Below are positions 14,644 to 21,613 of a stretch of 41,039 nt of DNA, piece after piece. The stretch comes from Peptococcaceae bacterium (GTDB lineage Bacteria > Bacillota > Dehalobacteriia > UBA4068 > UBA4997), in assembly GCA_022797295.1 (NCBI GenBank), contig JAAWKH010000015.1, forward strand, positions 1-41,039. The letters are read 5' to 3'. Position 1 is the first letter of the stretch. Each line of letters starts with the position of its first letter. The position numbers and the translations under genes are program-made. Under the pieces are notes generated by a model, which made no database searches, had not been told where the DNA came from, and saw only the letters and a program-made list of their open reading frames with translations.

Positions 14644-14928
14644 CTATTTATCGTCTGTGCGTTTGCGGACTCTTCCTTGTCCTGGTGGCACGTCCAATGG
14701 TTCATCAATGTGTACGCCTAATTTTTTTAGGTAATCATCGCGGCCTAGTAGAAAATCTGTAGGCACGTCCAGAATATCGGCAATTTTAACCAACTTATCT
14801 AAGGTTGGTTTTTTTGTACCTGCTTCATAAAACTGATAAGTGCGCAATTCGACACCTAATAAATCTGCTATGTATTGTTGGGTATACTGATTTTTTATAC
14901 GTAAGTTTCGTAATCTTTTGTTTAGCAT
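14644..14928 (-). CDS. XRE/Cro-type transcriptional regulator
   Basis: 94 residues from ATG 14928 (AGGAGAAAAA upstream). The helix-turn-helix occupies residues about 5-60: LRNLRIKNQYTQQYIADLL, GVELRTYQFYEAGTKKPTLD, then DILDVPTDFLLGRDD, the classic XRE end. A short basic C-terminal tail follows. It is divergent from the small gene at 15025 with overlapping promoters, so it probably represses that gene and itself. It may be the remnant of a phage immunity region or a stand-alone pair; it lies about 3.4 kb from the phage cluster. Confidence 0.85.
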   Translation of the reverse strand: MLNKRLRNLRIKNQYTQQYIADLLGVELRTYQFYEAGTKKPTLDKLVKIADILDVPTDFLLGRDDYLKKLGVHIDEPLDVPPGQGRVRKRTDDK

Positions 14929-14945
14929 TTTTTCTCCTGAAATAC

Positions 14946-14980
14946 TTGACATATAGTAAAAGTATACGATATAATATCAA
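14946..14980. promoter_or_regulatory. Overlapping divergent promoters with candidate XRE operator
   Basis: Rightward: TTGACA (14946-14951), 18 bp, TATAAT (14970-14975). Leftward: TTGATA (14980-14975), 17 bp, ACTATA (14957-14952). Imperfect palindromic AGTATACG and ATATACGTACT motifs between 14961 and 14996 are candidate binding sites for the adjacent XRE protein. Confidence 0.55.
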
Positions 14981-15024
14981 TAATATATACGTACTAACAG
15001 AACGTAGAAATGGAGGCTAAAACA

Positions 15025-15276
15025 ATGGCGGAAATTACATTAGAGGACGTGGCCCATCAGTTTGATGAGTTGTATTTCAAGATGGAGGCATTAAACAGCT
15101 TGGCTTATGTTTTGTTGTTGGCCAGCAACAGCGATAGCCTGGCCAGTGATTTTAATGGAGCTTTGACGATGCTGAGTGATGAAACTAGATACATATTTGA
15201 CAAAGTGGACGGGCTTTATCAAAAAATATATGAGACTATTGAAGGGCAAAAAGTGAAAGTGAAAGATGAGGGATAG
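15025..15276 (+). CDS. Small acidic protein divergent from the XRE gene
   Basis: 83 residues from ATG 15025, chosen because GGAGG lies 8 bases before it; the ATG at 15010 overlaps this SD. The protein is helical (FDELYFKMEALNSLAYVLL, FDKVDGLYQKIYETIE) and ends in a basic tail. No family was recognised. It resembles in size and layout the small genes next to XRE regulators in prophage remnants. It is probably controlled by the divergent regulator. Confidence 0.6.
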   Translation: MAEITLEDVAHQFDELYFKMEALNSLAYVLLLASNSDSLASDFNGALTMLSDETRYIFDKVDGLYQKIYETIEGQKVKVKDEG

Positions 15277-15342
15277 GCAAATAAGCTCACTTTTGCTTGG
15301 TGTAGGGGAATTGTTTTAGGGTTAAATATGCGATTGTAAAAT

Positions 15343-15379
15343 AAACACCCCCACGTTAGTAACGCGAGGGTGTTTACTT
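15343..15379. terminator. Bidirectional terminator
   Basis: AAACACCC (15343-15350) pairs with GGGTGTTT (15368-15375), with additional pairing inside. It lies between the convergent genes ending at 15276 and 15396. Confidence 0.7.
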
Positions 15380-15395
15380 TACAATCTAAATGAGA

Positions 15396-16298
15396 TTAGG
15401 CCTGGGGGAACATTTCCAAAATGTGAGAAACGATTTCATCACCGATGCGGGCCTGGGCCTCCTGAGTGGAGCCGCCGATGTGCGGAGTGACGGAAACGCG
15501 GGGATGTTGGCAGAGAGCCTCATTTTTGGTGGGTTCCTCGGCGTAAACGTCCAGCGCTGCGCCGGCGATTTTGCCGCTGTCCAAAGCGGCCAGCAGGGCG
15601 GCCTCGTCAATCAGAGCGCCGCGGGAAGTGTTGACCAGATAAGCGCCGTCTTTCATTTGGGCCAGCGTTTCCGCATTAATCAGCGGCGGTTCGCCTTTGG
15701 CTGCCGGCACGTGCAGGGAAATGAAATCTGCTTGGGCCAACAGCTCAGCCTGGGGCACAATCTCCGGCGCTTGCACGAATGGGTCGGCGGCGATTACTTT
15801 CATACCAAGAGCCTGGGCCATTTCCGCCAGAGCACGGCCAATGCGGCCATAGCCGATGATACCGAGGGTTTTGCCGCCCAGCTCAATGCCCTCATACTTC
15901 TTTTTGTTCCATTCGCCTTGGCGCATGGTGTGGTTGGCGATGGCGATGTAACGGGCCAGCGCAAACATGTGGCCCAGGGCCAGCTCCGCCACGGAACGGC
16001 TGGAGGCGGCGGGGGTGTTGCGCACCCGGATTCCGTGTTCTTCGGCATAGGCAACGTCGATATTATCAACGCCTACGCCGCCGCGGATAACCAGCTTGAG
16101 ACGGCCGGCGGCGTAGGCAGCGTCGATGATAGGCTCGCGCACTTTGGTGGCGGAGCGCACCACCAGCACGTCATAGTTTTTTACCTGCTCGGCCAGTTGG
16201 TCGGCTTCATAGAACTGTTGGTCTACTTGGTAGCCCAGGTTTTGCAATTTTTCAACGGCGGCTGCTTCCATGCCGTCGGATGCTAATATTTTTACCAT
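15396..16298 (-). CDS. serA: D-3-phosphoglycerate dehydrogenase, short form
   Basis: 300 residues. First step of serine synthesis, oxidising 3-phosphoglycerate to 3-phosphohydroxypyruvate. Visible are VIRGGVGVDNIDVAYAEE, NTPAASSRSVAELALGHM, the NAD-binding GIIGYGRIGRALAEMA, the catalytic Arg in LVNTSRGALIDE, and the His in VTPHIGGSTQEAQ. The protein ends shortly after the catalytic domain, so it lacks the C-terminal ACT domain that mediates serine feedback in longer forms. The start is ATG 16298 behind AGGAGAAAAAAATATA. It is downstream of serC, separated by a palindromic repeat. Confidence 0.92.
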   Translation of the reverse strand: MVKILASDGMEAAAVEKLQNLGYQVDQQFYEADQLAEQVKNYDVLVVRSATKVREPIIDAAYAAGRLKLVIRGGVGVDNIDVAYAEEHGIRVRNTPAASSRSVAELALGHMFALARYIAIANHTMRQGEWNKKKYEGIELGGKTLGIIGYGRIGRALAEMAQALGMKVIAADPFVQAPEIVPQAELLAQADFISLHVPAAKGEPPLINAETLAQMKDGAYLVNTSRGALIDEAALLAALDSGKIAGAALDVYAEEPTKNEALCQHPRVSVTPHIGGSTQEAQARIGDEIVSHILEMFPQA

Positions 16299-16320
16299 TA
16301 TATTTTTTTCTCCTTTTGGA

Positions 16321-16436
16321 AAGCTCACTAGCACCTCATCTACGTTGTCGTAAGCCTGTTCAAGTCGTCGACGTATATTTATACGTCTGCCTCCTCTTAC
16401 AGGCTTGCTCCTTGTATTTGAGGCACTATTGGGCTT
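16321..16436. repeat. Palindromic repeat element, copy A
   Basis: About 116 bp in the serC-serA gap. The outer arms are AAGCTCACTAGCACCTCA (16321-16338) and TGAGGCACTATTGGGCTT (16419-16436). The middle arms are GTAAGCCTGT and ACAGGCTTGC. The innermost palindrome is GACGTATATTTATACGTC (16370-16387). Copy B at 19824-19938 has the same outer arms but different inner arms that still pair. It would be transcribed with serCA and may fold in the mRNA. Candidate MITE/REP-like element; no transposase was seen. Confidence 0.75.
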
Positions 16437-16449
16437 CCTTTTATTTTTA

Positions 16450-17541
16450 TTAATTATTTTTCTCAAACTCTGCCATAAACTTCAGCAAAGCTTCAACGCC
16501 CTCTTCCGGCATAGCGTTGTAAATGGAGGCGCGCATGCCGCCCACAGAGCGATGGCCTTTCAGGTTGGAGAGGCCGGCTGCGGCGCTTTCCTTGGCAAAT
16601 TTAGCGTCTAGCTCAGGGTCATCGGTGCGGAAGGTGACGTTCATAATTGAGCGGGACTCCTTTTGGGCCACCGGCTTAAACAGCTGGCTGTTGTCCAGGT
16701 AATCATAGAGCTTGGCCGCTTTTTGACGGTTGCGCTCGGCCAGGGCCTCCAGGCCGCCGATGGACTCAATCCACTCCAGCACCAGCTTGCAGATGTAGAT
16801 GGGATAGCAGGGCGGGGTGTTATACATAGAGTCGTTTTCGGCGTGGGTTTTGTAGGTGAGCATGGTGGGTGTGCCAGGCAGCGGTTCCTTGAGCAGGTCA
16901 TCACGCACGATGACGATGGTGACGCCGGCCGGGGCCACGTTCTTCTGCGCGCCGGCGTAAATCAGGCCAAAGCGGCTGACGTCCACAGGCTCGGAGAGAA
17001 TGCAGGAGGACATATCTGCTACCAGCGGCACGTTGCCGGTTTCAGGGATGTAGGGGAATTTGGTGCCGAAAATGGTGTTGTTGAAGCACATATGCACATA
17101 ATCGGCTTCGGCGGAGAGCTGGAGCTCATCCTGATTGGGCACCCGCACAAAGTTTTCCGCTTTGGTGGAGGCGGCCAGGCGAATGTTGGGGCTGAACTTT
17201 TGGGCCTCCTCATAGGCCTTTTTGGCGAAATTGCCGCTGACAATGTAATCGGCTGTGCCCTCGGCGGAGGAAAGCAGGTTTAGCGGCACCATGGCGAACT
17301 GAGTGGAAGCGCCGCCTTGCAGGAACAGCACGCGGTAATTGTCTGGGATGTTCAGCACCTTACGGAAAAGGGCCTCGGCTGAATTGATGATTTCTTCAAA
17401 ATATTTTGAACGATGGCTCATCTCCATCACTGACATACCTGAACCGTTGTAATTTAAAAGCTCTGCTGCGGCTTTTTCCAGCACGGGCAATGGCAGCATG
17501 GACGGCCCGGCGGAGAAATTGAAAATACGATTGGTGTTCAT
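16450..17541 (-). CDS. serC: Phosphoserine aminotransferase
   Basis: 363 residues, usual length. It transaminates 3-phosphohydroxypyruvate with glutamate, a PLP enzyme. Signatures: FNFSAGPSMLPLPVLEKAA at the start, MEMSHRSKYFEEII, FLQGGASTQFAMVPLNLL, ADMSSCILSEPVDVSRFG leading to the PLP lysine in YAGAQKNVAPAGVTIVIV, and GHRSVGGMRASIYNA near the end. The start ATG 17541 follows AAAGGAGATAATTCCT. It forms an operon with serA from the promoter at 17597-17625, so two of the three serine-synthesis steps are adjacent; serB is not in the window. Confidence 0.95.
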   Translation of the reverse strand: MNTNRIFNFSAGPSMLPLPVLEKAAAELLNYNGSGMSVMEMSHRSKYFEEIINSAEALFRKVLNIPDNYRVLFLQGGASTQFAMVPLNLLSSAEGTADYIVSGNFAKKAYEEAQKFSPNIRLAASTKAENFVRVPNQDELQLSAEADYVHMCFNNTIFGTKFPYIPETGNVPLVADMSSCILSEPVDVSRFGLIYAGAQKNVAPAGVTIVIVRDDLLKEPLPGTPTMLTYKTHAENDSMYNTPPCYPIYICKLVLEWIESIGGLEALAERNRQKAAKLYDYLDNSQLFKPVAQKESRSIMNVTFRTDDPELDAKFAKESAAAGLSNLKGHRSVGGMRASIYNAMPEEGVEALLKFMAEFEKNN

Positions 17542-17596
17542 AGGAATTATCTCCTTTTAAAGAATTTAGACTTCGGCTTGGGAGGTCTATTAGTTT

Positions 17597-17625
17597 ATTT
17601 TAACATGTTGGCGGCGGCTTGGCAA
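17597..17625 (-). promoter_or_regulatory. Promoter of serC-serA
   Basis: On the minus strand TTGCCA (17625-17620), 17 bp, TAAAAT (17602-17597). The leader of about 50 nt shows no T-box or riboswitch. Confidence 0.5.
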
Positions 17626-17690
17626 GGTTTTTTTGCAGAAAAGCGCGGCTGTGCAGGAATTTTGCGGCAAAAAATGGGAAGAAAATGTAA

Positions 17691-17729
17691 AATAGCCGAA
17701 CCCTTTTGATGTGGGTTCGGCTATTTTTT
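17691..17729. terminator. Strong terminator after the coat-protein genes
   Basis: AATAGCCGAACCC (17691-17703) and GGGTTCGGCTATT (17713-17725) form a perfect 13-bp stem. It is followed by TTTTTT on the plus strand and by TTTTACATT on the minus strand. It ends the leftward CotF-like operon. Confidence 0.8.
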
Positions 17730-17752
17730 CGTGCTGTGGGTGCTGCGGCGTG

Positions 17753-18019
17753 TTAGCCCTGGGCCTGGCCGCAGCAGAATTTTTGTTTTACGGTGTTGAT
17801 TTTGTTTTGTTCTGCTTGCTCCGGGGCATACCAGCCTTTGGCTGACATTTTGTTATAGATGTTGTCCTGGATGGACAGGGAATTGTTGAGGGCGCTGTTG
17901 AATGTTTGGTGCACGTTGGCGGTGGATGATTCAATGGCGCCGTGCAAAAAGAGGTCGCAAACGCCTTTTTCCAGCAGCAGCATATTTTCCATCAGGTTTT
18001 TGTCATTGTTGTTTGGCAT
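17753..18019 (-). CDS. CotF-like spore coat protein
   Basis: 88 residues. The sequence NLMENMLLLEKGVCDLFLHG, then SSTANVHQTFNSALNNSL and IYNKMSAKGWYAPEQAEQ, matches the Coat F domain, a four-helix ferritin-like spore coat family. The C-terminal CCGQAQG tail may be surface-exposed or cross-linkable. The start ATG 18019 has GGAGGACTCCCC upstream in the 14-bp gap to its partner gene. Its presence indicates a spore-former. A sporulation promoter was not identified. It lies next to the phage cluster, divergent from it. Confidence 0.85.
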   Translation of the reverse strand: MPNNNDKNLMENMLLLEKGVCDLFLHGAIESSTANVHQTFNSALNNSLSIQDNIYNKMSAKGWYAPEQAEQNKINTVKQKFCCGQAQG

Positions 18020-18033
18020 GTGGGGAGTCCTCC

Positions 18034-18207
18034 TTATAAAAGGCTTAAAAAGCTTTGGTAGATTTGCTGGTTCTGTTGCGCCATTTGCTGCACGCAGGTT
18101 TTTAAATCGGCGTCTTGCAGCTGGCCCAAGGTTTCCTGGCATTTGCTTTGGAAATACTGCGCGTGGCCTAGGGCGTCTTCGATATAGAGCAGTTCTTTGG
18201 TTGTCAT
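18034..18207 (-). CDS. Small coat-associated protein paired with CotF-like gene
   Basis: 57 residues starting MTTKELLYIEDALGHAQYF, then CVQQMAQQNQQIYQSFLSLL at the end. This small helical protein is typically found directly before CotF-family genes in clostridia and resembles a half coat-F unit. The SD AGAGGAGGTAAAACC precedes ATG 18207. Its stop lies 14 bp before the CotF-like start, so the two form an operon. A role in the spore coat is inferred from the partner. Confidence 0.75.
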   Translation of the reverse strand: MTTKELLYIEDALGHAQYFQSKCQETLGQLQDADLKTCVQQMAQQNQQIYQSFLSLL

Positions 18208-18270
18208 GGTTTTACCTCCTCTGATTGAATGATGTTAGTTTGGCCGCTTGATTTGAATTTTATGCAATAC

Positions 18271-18316
18271 GTCCTGGAATGTCTGATTAAATATTGTTAA
18301 AATGTTAATATGAAAA
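18271..18316 (+). promoter_or_regulatory. Phage-cluster promoter-like repeat, copy 1 (terS)
   Basis: GTCCTGGAATGTCTG begins a segment of about 46 bp repeated at 19983-20030 with roughly 85% identity. It contains TGGAAT (18275-18280), 17 bp and TAAAAT (18298-18303) with an extended TG. The poor -35 and conserved flank suggest a dedicated activator. Only these two copies were seen. Confidence 0.6.
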
Positions 18317-18345
18317 ATTTTGATAAATATTAAAAAGGAGTGATT

Positions 18346-18588
18346 GTGTTGGCGGCAAGAGGCCGGCGGGCGGTGGCCTGCAAAACGGAGATTATGCAGT
18401 TTTTGACGGAGGTGATGCGCGGCGAGGTGCAGGACGGCAAGGAACCGCAGCCGCCCAAAGTGAGCGAGCGCACCAAGGCGGCGGAGCTTTTGGGCAAGAG
18501 CCAACGCATTTTCAGCGAGAAAGCGGCCAAGGAAAAGGCGGCAAGCAATCTGCTGGAGGTGCGGATTTGGGGCGAGGAGGATTTGTGA
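18346..18588 (+). CDS. terS: Terminase small subunit, short form without HTH
   Basis: About 80 residues from GTG 18346 (AAGGAG upstream; TTG 18349 is equally possible). EIMQFLTEVMRGEVQDG and ERTKAAELLGKSQRIF match the C-terminal oligomerisation part of terminase_2-type small subunits. Those usually carry an additional N-terminal helix-turn-helix for cos/pac recognition; here almost nothing precedes the EIMQFL segment. DNA-site specificity may therefore be lost, as in PBSX- or GTA-type random packaging. Its stop overlaps the TerL start (TGATG). It follows promoter copy 1. Confidence 0.75.
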   Translation: MLAARGRRAVACKTEIMQFLTEVMRGEVQDGKEPQPPKVSERTKAAELLGKSQRIFSEKAAKEKAASNLLEVRIWGEEDL

Positions 18589-19820
18589 TGCAGGAGATTT
18601 ACTTGCCGGAGTTGGTGGGCGGAGGATACGGCGATTTTTGGCATTTTAAGGGGCGCTATCGCGTGGTGAAAGGCAGCAGGGCCTCTAAGAAGTCTAAAAC
18701 GGCGGCCTTAAATTTTATCTGGCGTTTGGTGCAACTGCCGGAAACCAATTTGTTGGTGGTGCGCAAAACTTATCGCTCCTTGCGTGATTCCTGTTATGCC
18801 GAGCTTTGTTGGGCGATTAAGCGATTGGGTTTGGCGGCGGCCTGGCAATGCCGGGAGGAGCCTTTGGAGCTGACCTACTTGCCGACGGGACAGAAGATAT
18901 TTTTTCGGGGGTTGGACGACCCGCAGAAGATAACTTCTATTGTGGCGCGAGTGGGCAGCTTGTGCTTTTTATGGCTGGAGGAGGCTTTTGAGGTGAACCG
19001 GGAGGAGGATTTTGCGATTTTGGATGAGAGTATCCGCGGCGAGGCTCCTTTTAAGCAGCTGACATTGACGTTTAATCCCTGGAATGAGCGACACTGGCTG
19101 AAAAAACGCTTTTTTGACTGTGGGCCGGACCCGGATATTTTGGCCAAGACGGTGGATTATCGCTGCAATGAGTTTTTGGACGCGGCGGATTTGCGGGTGT
19201 TTGAGCGAATGGCCCGGCAGAACCCCCGGCGTTATCAGGTGGCTGGGCTGGGGGAATGGGGCGTGGCCGAGGGTTTGATTTTTGAGAATTGGCGGGAGGC
19301 TGATTTTGACTGGCGGGAGCTGGCGGCCCGGCCGGGCGTGCGGCCGGTTTTTGGCCTGGATTTTGGTTATGTGAATGATGAAACGGCCCTTTTTTGTGGA
19401 TTGGCTGATTTGGCGGGGCGGCGGCTTTACGTTTTTGATGAGATTTATCAGCGGGGCATGAGCAATGAGCAGATTTTTGCGGAAATCAGCCGGCGGGGCT
19501 ATGCTAAGGAGGCTATTCGGGCGGACAGCGCCGAGCCGAAAAGCATTGACCGTTTGTGGGAGCTGGGGCTGCGCCGGATTAAGCCGGCCCGCAAGGGCCC
19601 GGACAGTGTGCGGCACGGCATTGATTTTTTACAGGATTTTGAGATTGTAGCGTCGCCACGTTGCCGCAGTTTTTTGGCGGAGATTGCCGCCTACTGCTGG
19701 CAGGTTGACCGGGAGGGGCGCAGGCTGAATGTGCCGGTGGATAAGAATAATCATTTGATGGACGCTATGCGGTATGCGGTTGAGGAGTTACTTAATGGAG
19801 AAACTTTTAGTTTTGAATGA
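18588..19820 (+). CDS. terL: Terminase large subunit
   Basis: 410 residues; ATPase-nuclease motor that packages DNA into the prohead. The N-terminal ATPase has a Walker A-like KGSRASKKSKTAA and Walker B LCFLWLEEAF. The C-terminal RNase H-like nuclease has acidic positions in FGLDFGYVND, IRADSAEPKS and NHLMDAMRYAVEE. This is the PBSX/SPP1-type TerL. The ATG overlaps the TerS stop. All visible catalytic motifs are intact, so packaging could be active. A palindromic repeat and a second promoter separate it from the portal gene, where phage genes are normally contiguous. Confidence 0.92.
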   Translation: MQEIYLPELVGGGYGDFWHFKGRYRVVKGSRASKKSKTAALNFIWRLVQLPETNLLVVRKTYRSLRDSCYAELCWAIKRLGLAAAWQCREEPLELTYLPTGQKIFFRGLDDPQKITSIVARVGSLCFLWLEEAFEVNREEDFAILDESIRGEAPFKQLTLTFNPWNERHWLKKRFFDCGPDPDILAKTVDYRCNEFLDAADLRVFERMARQNPRRYQVAGLGEWGVAEGLIFENWREADFDWRELAARPGVRPVFGLDFGYVNDETALFCGLADLAGRRLYVFDEIYQRGMSNEQIFAEISRRGYAKEAIRADSAEPKSIDRLWELGLRRIKPARKGPDSVRHGIDFLQDFEIVASPRCRSFLAEIAAYCWQVDREGRRLNVPVDKNNHLMDAMRYAVEELLNGETFSFE

Positions 19821-19823
19821 CAG

Positions 19824-19938
19824 AAGCCCACTAGCACCTCACCTGCTTTGTCATCAGCTTATGCGCCTCGTCAACGTACTTGAGTACGCCTCCTCGGCTT
19901 ATAAGCTGATTCCGCGCATTTGAGGCACTATTGAGCTT
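19824..19938. repeat. Palindromic repeat element, copy B
   Basis: Same family as 16321-16436. The outer arms are AAGCCCACTAGCACCTCA (19824-19841) and TGAGGCACTATTGAGCTT (19921-19938). The middle arms are ATCAGCTTAT and ATAAGCTGAT. The inner palindrome is CGTACTTGAGTACG (19875-19888). It starts 4 bases after the terL stop and splits the terL-portal junction. It may act as a partial terminator or be an insertion. Confidence 0.75.
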
Positions 19939-19982
19939 CTGTTAGGTTGAGAGAAGTTTGGTTAAGAGAGGGCTGTAAACAT

Positions 19983-20030
19983 GTCCTGGAATGTCTGCTT
20001 GTATAATGTTAAAATGGTAACATCGAAAAA
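19983..20030 (+). promoter_or_regulatory. Phage-cluster promoter-like repeat, copy 2 (portal onward)
   Basis: GTCCTGGAATGTCTG followed by TGGAAT (19987-19992), 17 bp and TAAAAT (20010-20015) with an extended TG, the same geometry as copy 1. It would start the long unit from portal to endolysin near 20022. Confidence 0.6.
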
Positions 20031-20064
20031 GCTAAATGAAAGCTGAGTAATGGAGGAAATATAA

Positions 20065-21609
20065 ATGAAGAGTTTGGCAGACGTTTGCCGCAGGCTTAGT
20101 GAGGCCGGCGGTTTTTTGACTGAAAGGAATATAAAAGCGGCGTTCCCCTTGGAAAACGCCGCTTTTATTATGCCTGAAAGGCCGCTGGAGGCGGATTTGG
20201 ATTTGCAATTTTTGAGCTGGGAGCTGGGCCGCTGGCTGGACAGCCCCAAGCGGCGTTGGATGGAAGTGGGCGAGGAATATTTTGCCGGGAGGCAGGATAT
20301 TTTGCGGCAGCAGCGGCAGGTTTTGGGACGGAACGGTCAGCTGGAGCCGGCCCACAACTTGCCGAATAATCGGCTGGTGAATAATCAGTATGCTAAGCTG
20401 GTTAATCAGAAAACCAATTACTTGCTGGGCCAGCCGTTGACCTGGGAATGCGACCGGCCGGAATTTGCCGCGGCCCTGGGGCGGGTGTTTGACCGGCCTT
20501 TTATGCGGCTTTTGAAGCGGCTGGGCAAGGCTTGCTACAATCAGGGGATTGCCTGGCTTTACCCTTATGTTGGAGTGGATGGGCGTTTGCGTTTTGCCCT
20601 TTTTGGCGGCCGGGAGGTTTTACCATTTTGGGCGGACGCTGAGCATACCCGGCTGGAGGCGGCGCTGCGCTTTTTCAGCCGGCGGTTTTGGCAGAAAGGC
20701 CGTTTGCAGACGCTTTGGGGCGCGGAGTTGTTTGGCCCGGACGGGCGGCGGCTTTTGGCTTGGAACCCGGCTAAAGGCCGCCTGTCCCCTTGGCCCTGGC
20801 CGACGGCGGAAGAGGCGGCCGGGCGGCAGGCTTATCTGAGCTGGCAAGGGCCGGCGGCCGAAAAAAGAACGGCTTTTAACTGGCAACGCGTGCCGTTGGT
20901 GGCTTTTAAGCTGAACGAGAGGGAGCAGCCGCTGATTTGCCGGGTGAAAGGTTTGCAGGACGCTTTGAACACGATGCTTTCCGGTTTTGAGAACGTTTTG
21001 CAGGAGGACGCGCGCAACACTATATTGGTAATCAGGAATTACGACGGCACGGATTTGGCGGAGTTTCGCCATAATCTGGCGGCCTTTGGGGCGGTGAAAG
21101 TGAAAACCGTGGACGGCGCGGAGGGCGGCATTGACACTCTGAGCGTGCAGGTGGACGCGGGCAACTATCAGGCTATTCTGGAGCTTTTGCAGCGGGCGAT
21201 TATTGAAAACGGTCTGGGTTTTGATTCTAAGCTGGAGCGTTCCTTGCGGGCGGCCAATGAGCTGAATATTAAATCTATGTACAGTGATATTTGTTTGGAC
21301 GCTAACGATTTGGAAACCGAATGGCAGGCCGCCTTGAGCGAGTTGCTTTGGTTTGTGAACAGTTACTTGGCTTTTAGTGGGCAGGGCGACTTTTTTGATT
21401 GTCATTGCCGTTTTATTTTTAACCGGGATATTATGCTGGACGAGAGCGAGGCCATTGACAACTGTCTGAAATCTTTGGGGCTGCTATCGCGGCGTTCGGT
21501 TGTGGCTCAGCACCCTTGGGTGGACGATGTGGAAAAGGAGTTGGCGAGGCTGGCTGCTGAAGAAGTTGGCGAAATTGGCGGAGTTGGCGCTGGCGGCAAA
21601 GGGGAGTGA
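20065..21609 (+). CDS. Phage portal protein (SPP1 gp6-like)
   Basis: 514 residues. The portal ring is the DNA channel at the unique capsid vertex and the docking point for terminase and neck. RLVNNQYAKLVNQKTNYLLG is the diagnostic SPP1-type segment; SPKRRWMEVGEEYFAGRQDI opens the family domain. The first 35 residues, from ATG 20065 (GGAGGAAATATAA upstream), look additional to the family start. They contain a terminator-like hairpin (20132-20167) encoding KAAFPLENAAFIM. Translation from ATG 20170 (MPERPLEAD) would give a normal N-terminus but has no SD. The C-terminal tail is Gly/Ala-rich. Confidence 0.88.
   Translation: MKSLADVCRRLSEAGGFLTERNIKAAFPLENAAFIMPERPLEADLDLQFLSWELGRWLDSPKRRWMEVGEEYFAGRQDILRQQRQVLGRNGQLEPAHNLPNNRLVNNQYAKLVNQKTNYLLGQPLTWECDRPEFAAALGRVFDRPFMRLLKRLGKACYNQGIAWLYPYVGVDGRLRFALFGGREVLPFWADAEHTRLEAALRFFSRRFWQKGRLQTLWGAELFGPDGRRLLAWNPAKGRLSPWPWPTAEEAAGRQAYLSWQGPAAEKRTAFNWQRVPLVAFKLNEREQPLICRVKGLQDALNTMLSGFENVLQEDARNTILVIRNYDGTDLAEFRHNLAAFGAVKVKTVDGAEGGIDTLSVQVDAGNYQAILELLQRAIIENGLGFDSKLERSLRAANELNIKSMYSDICLDANDLETEWQAALSELLWFVNSYLAFSGQGDFFDCHCRFIFNRDIMLDESEAIDNCLKSLGLLSRRSVVAQHPWVDDVEKELARLAAEEVGEIGGVGAGGKGE
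20132..20170 (+). terminator. Terminator-like hairpin inside the portal 5' coding region
   Basis: TAAAAGCGGCGTT (20132-20144) and AACGCCGCTTTTA (20155-20167) form a perfect 13-bp stem, ending in a T-rich tail TTTTATTAT. It begins about 67 bases into the frame. Similar AAAGCNGC hairpins end other genes in this window. Possible translation-coupled attenuator or relic. Confidence 0.55.
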
Positions 21610-21613
21610 GAAA

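Noticed and set aside
18271..18316. Copies of GTCCTGGAATGTCTG as att sites of the prophage
   Set aside because: Both copies lie inside or at one side of the cluster (before terS and before the portal gene), not at its two ends, and they have promoter geometry.
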